A stretch of 64,000 nt of DNA from Streptococcus entericus DSM 14446 (GTDB taxonomy: Bacteria > Bacillota > Bacilli > Lactobacillales > Streptococcaceae): the NCBI RefSeq assembly GCF_000380025.1, contig NZ_KB904183.1, positions 33,344 to 97,343 of the forward strand. Direction: 5' to 3'. The notes below the pieces were generated by a model. The model was not told the origin of the DNA and made no database searches. It worked only from the letters and a program-made list of their open reading frames with translations. The translations under genes were made by a program, and so were the position numbers. Positions 58,067 through 64,000 of this stretch are shown here, in pieces (position 1 is the stretch's first letter; every line of letters starts with the position of its first letter).

Positions 58067-58524
58067 ATATTAGCACAGCAAGCGACCACAGGTCGCTATG
58101 AGACCAAGCCTGTCTAAAATAAATTAAACGATAAGTGCGAGCGAAAGCGAGCCAAACTCGTCAGTTGTCGCCGTGCTGGAAAGCTTAAATGGGAAAGAAT
58201 TTAGAAGGAAATTTAAAGTTAGAAGGTTTGCGACACGAAGAAGTGATTTCGATAATAAATCGCTGATGAGTTAGTGCAGTGCTTAGGCTATGTCCGATAG
58301 GAATAGCCGTAGTTGGTTGAGTGAAGTATTCACCAACCAAACTTAGCACTGTCTGCCGTCCGCACCACCTCAGAAAAGTACCAAAAGAAAAAAGGAAAGG
58401 AACTGAACACGGGACTAAATTCCTAGGAAAAAAGATAAAACTGCCTAGACGCAAGCGTCGTCGTTAGTTTTCCTGTTTTTCTACGGAATTTTTCGTAAGC
58501 GAAACGTCCCTTTGTATCTTAACT
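58067..58524. other. purD-purE spacer with a structured three-way junction
   Basis: This noncoding spacer of 458 bp has CAGTGCTTAG (58277-58286) pairing with CTTAGCACTG (58342-58351). The pair encloses two hairpins: GGCTAT/ATAGCC (58286-58308) and TTGGTTG-GTGAA/TTCACCAACCAA (58313-58340). GAATTTAG near 58198 and CTAAATTC near 58414 are a possible outer inverted repeat. There is no ORF, and no known riboswitch class was recognized. A dispersed repeat is the main alternative. Confidence 0.5.
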
Positions 58525-59013
58525 ATGAAACCAATCATTTCCATCATCATGGGCTCCAGCTCCGACTGGGCGACTATGCAAAAAACTGCTGAAATCCTCG
58601 ATCAATTCAGCGTTCCCTACGAAAAAAAAGTTGTCTCGGCCCACCGGACACCTGACCTTATGTTTAAGCACGCTGAAGAAGCACGCGGTCGTGGTATTAA
58701 AATCATCATCGCAGGTGCTGGCGGGGCAGCTCACTTACCTGGTATGGTCGCAGCCAAGACGACACTACCCGTCATCGGTGTACCTGTTAAGTCTCGTGCC
58801 CTCAGTGGTCTCGATTCCCTCTATTCCATAGTCCAGATGCCAGCAGGTGTGCCTGTGGCAACCATGGCCATTGGAGAAGCGGGAGCAACCAATGCGGCTT
58901 TGACTGCTCTCCGTATCCTGTCTATTGAAGATGGGAAAATAGCAGAGCAGCTCAGCCATTTCCACGAGGAACAAGGAAAAATCGCGGAGGCCATGAGCGA
59001 TGAACTCAACTAA
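58525..59013 (+). CDS. purE: N5-CAIR mutase
   Basis: The 162-aa class I PurE has [11 protein letters not shown] (about 9-19), AHRTPDLMF (about 42-50; His45-type catalytic region) and [25 protein letters not shown]. It rearranges N5-CAIR to CAIR. Its last 14 nt overlap purK, so the two-step carboxylation pair is co-translated. Confidence 0.96.
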   Translation: MKPIISIIMGSSSDWATMQKTAEILDQFSVPYEKKVVSAHRTPDLMFKHAEEARGRGIKIIIAGAGGAAHLPGMVAAKTTLPVIGVPVKSRALSGLDSLYSIVQMPAGVPVATMAIGEAGATNAALTALRILSIEDGKIAEQLSHFHEEQGKIAEAMSDELN

Positions 59014-60073
59014 AACCATCGGTATTATCGGAGGCGGTCAACTGGGGCAGATGATGGCTATTTCTGCTATCTATATGGGACACAAGGTCATTACGCTAGA
59101 CCCAGCAGCGGATTGCCCGGCTTCGCGCGTGAGTGAGGTGATTGTGGCACCTTACAGCGATGTGGAGGGTTTGCGACAACTAGCAGACCGTTGTGATGTC
59201 TTGACCTATGAGTTTGAAAATGTGGACGCAGATGGTCTGGACGCTGTAATAAAAGAAGGTCAACTTCCGCAGGGGACTGACCTTCTGCGTATTTCGCAAA
59301 ACCGCATCTTTGAAAAAGATTTCTTAACTAATAAGGCTGGCGTGACCGTGGCACCTTACAAGGTTGTGACCTCCAGCCTTGATTTGGAAAATCTTGACTT
59401 CTCAAAAACCTATGTCCTCAAAACTGCCACGGGTGGCTATGATGGTCACGGTCAGGTCGTCATTCGTTCTCGCGCCGACCTTGAAGCGGCCAACAAACTA
59501 GCCAACTCTGCCGAGTGTGTCTTGGAGGAGTTCGTCAATTTTGACTTGGAAATCTCCGTTATCGTATCTGGCAATGGCAAGGATGTGACGGTCTTCCCTG
59601 TGCAGGAGAATATCCACCACAACAATATCCTGTCAAAAACCATCGTCCCAGCCCGCATTTCAGACGACTTGAGTGCAAAAGCGCAGGCGATGGCAGTCAA
59701 AATCGCAGAGCAGCTCAAGCTATCCGGCACACTCTGTGTGGAAATGTTTGTGGCAGGAGACGAGATTCTAGTTAATGAAATCGCCCCACGCCCCCACAAC
59801 TCAGGACATTACTCTATCGAAGCCTGTGATTTTTCACAATTTGATACCCATATCTTGGGTGTGTTAGGACAGCCATTACCAGCCATCAAACTCCATGCCC
59901 CAGCCGTCATGCTCAACGTCCTCGGTCAACACATGGAACAAGCCCAAGCCTATATCGCAGAAAACCCTAGCGCCCACCTCCACCTCTATGGTAAAATAGA
60001 AGCAAAGCACAACCGCAAAATGGGACACGTGACGGTGTTTAGTGATACACCTGATGAGGTTGTGGAGTTTTAG
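59000..60073 (+). CDS. purK: N5-CAIR synthetase
   Basis: The 357-aa ATP-grasp enzyme makes N5-CAIR from AIR, bicarbonate and [15 protein letters not shown] (about 8-19), [12 protein letters not shown] (about 137-148) and [18 protein letters not shown] (about 258-275) are diagnostic. It overlaps purE by 14 nt. Confidence 0.97.
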   Translation: MNSTKTIGIIGGGQLGQMMAISAIYMGHKVITLDPAADCPASRVSEVIVAPYSDVEGLRQLADRCDVLTYEFENVDADGLDAVIKEGQLPQGTDLLRISQNRIFEKDFLTNKAGVTVAPYKVVTSSLDLENLDFSKTYVLKTATGGYDGHGQVVIRSRADLEAANKLANSAECVLEEFVNFDLEISVIVSGNGKDVTVFPVQENIHHNNILSKTIVPARISDDLSAKAQAMAVKIAEQLKLSGTLCVEMFVAGDEILVNEIAPRPHNSGHYSIEACDFSQFDTHILGVLGQPLPAIKLHAPAVMLNVLGQHMEQAQAYIAENPSAHLHLYGKIEAKHNRKMGHVTVFSDTPDEVVEF

Positions 60074-60085
60074 GAGGAAAATCCT

Positions 60086-60307
60086 ATGATACAGATTATT
60101 GTTCATGCCTTTATTGAAAATGGTGAGATAGGCGTTGTTGAAGTCATTTTTGCTTCGGAAAATTCTCAAGCAATTTCTGAAAAAATGGCAGAGCTAAAAA
60201 ATCAATATCCAAACGATTTTCTTGCTATCTATGACTTGCCGCTGGATACCGATTTGTCAAAATTAGATCATTATCCATCAGTAGCGATAGGGAAAGAGGA
60301 GTTTTAG
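60086..60307 (+). CDS. Small conserved-looking protein after purK
   Basis: The 73-aa acidic soluble protein (HAFIENGEIGVVEVIFASENSQAISEKMAELK...) shows a mixed alpha/beta pattern. I do not recognize a family name. AGGAGG 7 nt upstream of ATG 60086 supports translation. Base use is intermediate. It lies 13 bp after purK and 3 bp before the HEPN-like gene, so either it belongs with purK or it came with the accessory gene. Confidence 0.6.
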   Translation: MIQIIVHAFIENGEIGVVEVIFASENSQAISEKMAELKNQYPNDFLAIYDLPLDTDLSKLDHYPSVAIGKEEF

Positions 60308-60309
60308 TT

Positions 60310-61677
60310 ATGGAATTAAGAGAATTTAAGCATTGGATGATAGATAAAGGATTTGAAAATGATGAGTTATTTTTAGAATCTATTAAATGTTATCAAGTTG
60401 AAGCCTATAAAGCAGCATATATCTTCTCATATCTTGCCAATCATAAATACATTAGTGAGACAGCTATAAAATATAGGGGGGTTCCCAAAAGCTTTATGAA
60501 GAATTGTCCGGAAGAAGACGTGCGTCTAAAAGAGTGGCAAAAGAAGGTTGAGTTATTGAAGCACGAGGATTCTTGGGAAGAAGAAGTTAATAATTTAATT
60601 AATGCTGACGATAATGGAAAGGCAGGTAATATTTTTGCTTTACAAGAAAATATTCGAAAGTACTTTCCAGAGATGAGAAATTTACGTAACGTTGCTGCTC
60701 ATGCAAAGGATAGGTACATTACGGAATCTACTGTACAGGAATTATGGAATAATATTGTATATTTATTTCCAAACTTTGTTATTAATGGTTCAAAGGAAGA
60801 TTGGCTAGAGGGTTTTGATCAAATTGTTAAATATTCAAATTACAGCAGTGAGTTATTAGATAGTAAAATAGCAGATTTTACTGATTTTTCAAAAGAAAAT
60901 CAACTGATTCTTATTAAAAAAATAATCGATAATTATTTAGTTCAATTAGACTGGGATGAAACTCCTTCAGAAATTGTGTTAAATTTTTTATCAAAAGTTT
61001 TAATTGGTCCGAATAGTTATAACAAAGAGATTCGGGAACTAGAATTGACAGCAAAAGAGGAAATCTATTTATCTATTGTAATTAATGGATATTTACTAGC
61101 TCATTCTGAAATTGATGTGTTTCCTCAATTTGAAGAGCTAGTTAAAGATTACTTTTTTAGGTATTTGTGTGATAAATACCCAGAAAATTTTTGGAAGTTA
61201 GTTGACCAATTTTTACGAGAGGTAAATGAAAGTAAATTATTAACTATAATTTTCAAATTTTTAAAAAATAATAACTCAGTATTGTTAGAAGCAGACTATA
61301 AGAGCCATAAAATACTATCTGAAAATGTATCTTTTTTAGAAAGAGTATTAGAAAAAATCAGTCACCTTTACTATTATACTAAGTCTTCTACGGGACAACA
61401 ATGTCACTCAACATCAACTTTTGATTATTCAAAATTCTATGATTATGAGCATTATATGGTATTTCTCTTCTATAAAATTTCGACTGATAGTACGCTTCTT
61501 GAACATGAAAGAGTAAAAGATTTTATGAAACGTTGTGAAAAGTTGGCGACATCTGATTATAGTGGAAAATATTGGTGTAGCGAAGAAAATATGCAAAAAT
61601 CTATAAGGAAAATTAATGAAAAATATAAAGTATTAAAGGAGCCAAAACAAAATGCTAACACGTTATTCACGCCCTGA
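60310..61677 (+). CDS. Uncharacterized AT-rich protein with HEPN-type RN-x3-H motif
   Basis: The 455-aa protein is soluble and helical with no signal peptide. Near the N-terminus is [18 protein letters not shown] (about 24-41). At about 122-131, [10 protein letters not shown] supplies the HEPN signature: Arg126-Asn127-x3-His131. This is the pattern of HEPN ribonucleases in abortive infection and toxin systems. The C-terminal 300 residues match nothing I can name and may sense a trigger. It is far more AT-rich than neighbouring pur genes and ends 26 nt inside purB, its last 13 codons running over the purB ribosome binding site, which suggests insertion into the operon. No antitoxin gene is obvious unless the 73-aa gene serves. 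Confidence 0.65.
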   Translation: MELREFKHWMIDKGFENDELFLESIKCYQVEAYKAAYIFSYLANHKYISETAIKYRGVPKSFMKNCPEEDVRLKEWQKKVELLKHEDSWEEEVNNLINADDNGKAGNIFALQENIRKYFPEMRNLRNVAAHAKDRYITESTVQELWNNIVYLFPNFVINGSKEDWLEGFDQIVKYSNYSSELLDSKIADFTDFSKENQLILIKKIIDNYLVQLDWDETPSEIVLNFLSKVLIGPNSYNKEIRELELTAKEEIYLSIVINGYLLAHSEIDVFPQFEELVKDYFFRYLCDKYPENFWKLVDQFLREVNESKLLTIIFKFLKNNNSVLLEADYKSHKILSENVSFLERVLEKISHLYYYTKSSTGQQCHSTSTFDYSKFYDYEHYMVFLFYKISTDSTLLEHERVKDFMKRCEKLATSDYSGKYWCSEENMQKSIRKINEKYKVLKEPKQNANTLFTP

Positions 61678-62944
61678 GATGGCGAATATTTGGAGTGAAG
61701 AGAACAAGTACCGTGCTTGGTTGGAGGTGGAAATCCTAGCTAGCGAGGCATGGGCTGAGTTGGGTGAGATTCCCAAGGAAGATGTGGCGAAGATTCGCGC
61801 CAATGCCAGCTTTGATATTGACCGTATTTTAGAGATTGAAGAGGAGACGCGTCACGATGTGGTGGCCTTCACCCGTGCGGTGTCTGAGACCCTCGGTGAG
61901 GAGCGCAAGTGGGTGCACTATGGCTTGACCTCTACTGACGTGGTGGATACGGCTTACGGCTATCTCTACAAGCAGGCCAACGACATTATCCGTCGTGACC
62001 TTGAAACCTTTACCAACATCGTGGCTGAAAAGGCGCGTGAGCACAAGATGACTATCATGATGGGGCGTACCCACGGGGTGCATGCGGAGCCAACGACCTT
62101 CGGTCTCAAACTCGCGACTTGGTACAGCGAAATGAAGCGGAACCAAGAGCGTTTTGAGCGCGCAGCGACTGGTGTTGAAGCTGGTAAAATTTCGGGTGCT
62201 GTTGGAAACTTTGCTAACATTCCTCCTTTCGTCGAGGAATATGTTTGTGGCAAATTAGGCATCCGCCCGCAAGAAATTTCAACGCAGGTATTGCCTCGTG
62301 ACCTCCATGCCGAATATTTTGCGGTCCTCGCAAGCATCGCGACATCGATTGAACGCATGGCAACGGAGATCCGTGGTCTGCAAAAATCGGAGCAGCGTGA
62401 GGTCGAAGAGTTCTTTGCCAAGGGTCAAAAAGGCAGCTCTGCTATGCCCCACAAACGCAACCCCATCGGTTCAGAAAACATGACAGGGCTTGCGCGTGTC
62501 ATTCGTGGGCACATGGTGACGGCTTATGAGAACGTGGCACTTTGGCACGAGCGGGACATTTCACACTCATCAGCGGAGCGGATTATCACGCCTGATACAA
62601 CGATTCTCATTAACTACATGCTCAACCGTTTTGGCAATATCGTCAAGAATTTGACGGTCTTTCCTGAAAACATGATCCGCAACATGAACTCTACCTTTGG
62701 TCTCATTTACAGCCAGCGTGTCATGTTGAAACTCATCGAAAAAGGCATGACGCGTGAGGAAGCTTATGACTTGGTACAGCCCAAAACAGCTTACTCGTGG
62801 GACAACCAAGTGGATTTCAAACCGCTCTTGGAAGCTGACGAAAAAGTCACCGAAAAACTCACCCAAGACGAAATTGACGAACTCTTCAACCCAGCCTACT
62901 ACACCAAGCGGGTCGATGAGATTTTTGAGCGATTGGGATTGTAG
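61652..62944 (+). CDS. purB: Adenylosuccinate lyase
   Basis: The 430-aa enzyme acts both in the IMP path (SAICAR to AICAR) and in AMP synthesis. The superfamily signature [14 protein letters not shown] (about 259-272) and [10 protein letters not shown] (about 136-145, catalytic His) are clear. AAAGGAGCCAAAACAAA precedes the ATG, and lies within the 3' end of the HEPN-like gene. A terminator follows. Confidence 0.97.
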   Translation: MLTRYSRPEMANIWSEENKYRAWLEVEILASEAWAELGEIPKEDVAKIRANASFDIDRILEIEEETRHDVVAFTRAVSETLGEERKWVHYGLTSTDVVDTAYGYLYKQANDIIRRDLETFTNIVAEKAREHKMTIMMGRTHGVHAEPTTFGLKLATWYSEMKRNQERFERAATGVEAGKISGAVGNFANIPPFVEEYVCGKLGIRPQEISTQVLPRDLHAEYFAVLASIATSIERMATEIRGLQKSEQREVEEFFAKGQKGSSAMPHKRNPIGSENMTGLARVIRGHMVTAYENVALWHERDISHSSAERIITPDTTILINYMLNRFGNIVKNLTVFPENMIRNMNSTFGLIYSQRVMLKLIEKGMTREEAYDLVQPKTAYSWDNQVDFKPLLEADEKVTEKLTQDEIDELFNPAYYTKRVDEIFERLGL

Positions 62945-62977
62945 GGGGAACTTTATTTATTCGTTACATCACTAGAA

Positions 62978-63014
62978 ACAGGCACCTGATTATCAATCGG
63001 TGTCTGTTTTTTGG
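62978..63014 (+). terminator. Terminator of the pur operon
   Basis: ACAGGCACCTGA and TCGGTGTCTGT pair with one bulge and a G-U; six T follow. Confidence 0.85.
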
Positions 63015-63278
63015 TGCAGTCGTAAAAGCGACCATTTTATGAGAATGGTTTCCACTGTTTTCTGCTCATTGTTTTACTGGTGTAGCGGTCGTTTGCTTCT
63101 CGCTTAGGGTTAAGTTGATGGCTGTTGGTCAGTCTTTTTAGACAGTTATCGTTACCTAAGTAAGAAAGGCCGGGCTTGATGTTAAAGTTTTAGTGATATG
63201 AAAAGGGCAGATATTTCATTGCCACATCTCGGAAAAAGGATTAAGCAACAGCTTTTTTCAAAAAAATTATATTTATGC

Positions 63279-63307
63279 TTGAAAGTGTTTCCATAAAGTG
63301 GTAGAAT
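63279..63307 (+). promoter_or_regulatory. ccpA promoter with overlapping cre-like site
   Basis: TTGAAA (63279-63284) and TAGAAT (63302-63307) are 17 bp apart. TGAAAGTGTTTCC (63280-63292) fits the cre consensus TGWAARCGYTWNC with one mismatch (C to T) and covers the -35, so CcpA is likely to repress its own gene. Confidence 0.65.
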
Positions 63308-63346
63308 AAGAGTGAAAACGACATTTTCAGAAAGAGAGGAAAATTT

Positions 63347-64000
63347 ATGCCTACAGATGATACCATTACCATCTATGACGTGGCGCGAGAAGCGGGAGTA
63401 TCCATGGCGACTGTTAGCCGTGTGGTTAACGGCAACAAAAATGTCAAAGAAAATACCCGTCAACGAGTGCTCAGTGTTATTGAGCGTCTGGACTATCGTC
63501 CAAATGCTGTTGCCCGTGGATTGGCCAGTAAAAAAACGACAACAGTCGGGGTTGTTGTCCCAAATATTGCCAATAGTTACTTTGCGACTTTGGCAAAAGG
63601 GATTGATGACATCGCTGCGATGTACAAATACAACATCGTGCTGACCTCAAGCGACGAAGACCAAGATAAGGAAATTGACGTGGTTAACACCTTGTTTGCT
63701 AAGCAAGTTGACGGGATTATCTTTATGGGTCACCATTTAACGGATAAGATTCGTTCAGAGTTCTCACGTTCACGGACACCTATTGTATTGGCAGGGACAG
63801 TTGATTTGGAGCATCAGTTACCAAGTGTCAATATCGACTATAGGGAAGCGGTGATGGATGTGTTGGATATGCTGGCGGCAAATCATGATAAGATTGCCTT
63901 TGTATCAGGTCCTCTGATTGATGATATCAACGGCAAGGTACGTTTGGCTGGCTATAAGGATGGTCTTAAAAAGAATAAGTTAACCTTTAACGAGGGTCTG
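63347..64000 (+). CDS. ccpA: Catabolite control protein A (partial, 3' end off window)
   Basis: The first 218 codons are present. The LacI-type HTH is TIYDVAREAGVSMATVSRVVNG (about 7-28) with the hinge RPNAVARGLASKKTTTVGVVVPNI. The effector domain continues to the window edge. CcpA with HPr(Ser-P) controls carbon catabolite repression. GAGAGGA precedes the ATG. Identity as CcpA rather than another LacI member rests on the N-terminus and on its autoregulatory cre. Confidence 0.92.
   Translation, partial: MPTDDTITIYDVAREAGVSMATVSRVVNGNKNVKENTRQRVLSVIERLDYRPNAVARGLASKKTTTVGVVVPNIANSYFATLAKGIDDIAAMYKYNIVLTSSDEDQDKEIDVVNTLFAKQVDGIIFMGHHLTDKIRSEFSRSRTPIVLAGTVDLEHQLPSVNIDYREAVMDVLDMLAANHDKIAFVSGPLIDDINGKVRLAGYKDGLKKNKLTFNEGL

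Overview
The window is a 64 kb stretch of a Streptococcus chromosome. The evidence is the gene content and order: araT-recO-plsX followed by a full purine operon, argS divergent from mutS, murE beside a MurJ-type flippase, 6S RNA beside rarA, DUF3013-prmA-rsmE, a CiaR-type small RNA locus and ccpA. An L-Lys-type MurE motif and the promoter and terminator style agree. Several noncoding elements are reminiscent of the S. suis group, but the species is an inference.

Layout. 1-2520: the end of an LPXTG surface protein, then small housekeeping genes (GNAT, DUF6440, Ogt, an ArsC/Spx-like protein, DUF2200). 2521-2763: an inverted-repeat-bounded MITE-like element. 2828-6102: a methionine operon with a MET-box palindrome, two tandem short core-MetE-type methyltransferases, an ECF transporter S-component and a transcobalamin-C-domain-like lipoprotein. 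6246-12661: a minus-strand block of yaaA, a VOC dioxygenase, zupT, 6S RNA, DUF1304, rarA, a GIY-YIG protein and a membrane-anchored orphan. 12936-20282: DUF3013, a decayed Nudix gene, GNAT, an unknown gene, prmA, rsmE, a phosphatase, padR with a HAAS/beta-solenoid gene, and lplA. 20457-25733: two CPBP-family membrane proteins, a two-copy CiaR-type csRNA locus, a polysaccharide deacetylase, mutL and an XRE regulator. 25797-30363: minus-strand flavoprotein, two small membrane proteins and mutS. 30490-36825: argS, tig, murE (minus) and a murJ-like gene. 37198-43710: cystathionine enzymes, a Nudix hydrolase, an aminopeptidase P-type peptidase, comEB, a DUF4767 lipoprotein, efp, asp23-like and nusB. 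43889-46878: araT, recO, plsX. 47050-62944: purC-L-F-M-N-(x)-H-D-E-K-(y)-(z)-B. 63347-64000: the start of ccpA with a cre-like site over its promoter.

How the genes work together. The purine operon encodes the path from PRPP to IMP (apart from a second GAR transformylase, which is not needed) plus PurB. A PurR-box match lies in front of purC. Two strikingly AT-rich genes sit inside this otherwise GC-richer operon: a 125-aa protein between purN and purH, and a 455-aa protein with an RN-x3-H (HEPN-type) motif between purK and purB. They look like acquired accessory genes that use the operon as a landing site, and the HEPN gene is the best candidate here for an undescribed defence-type gene.

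The methionine operon combines short MetE-like enzymes with an uptake module whose lipoprotein resembles a corrinoid-binding domain, which suggests a link between methyl donor or corrinoid uptake and homocysteine methylation. The csRNA locus carries an exact CiaR direct repeat at the expected distance from its -10 box, and has a second, structurally expanded copy 165 bp downstream.
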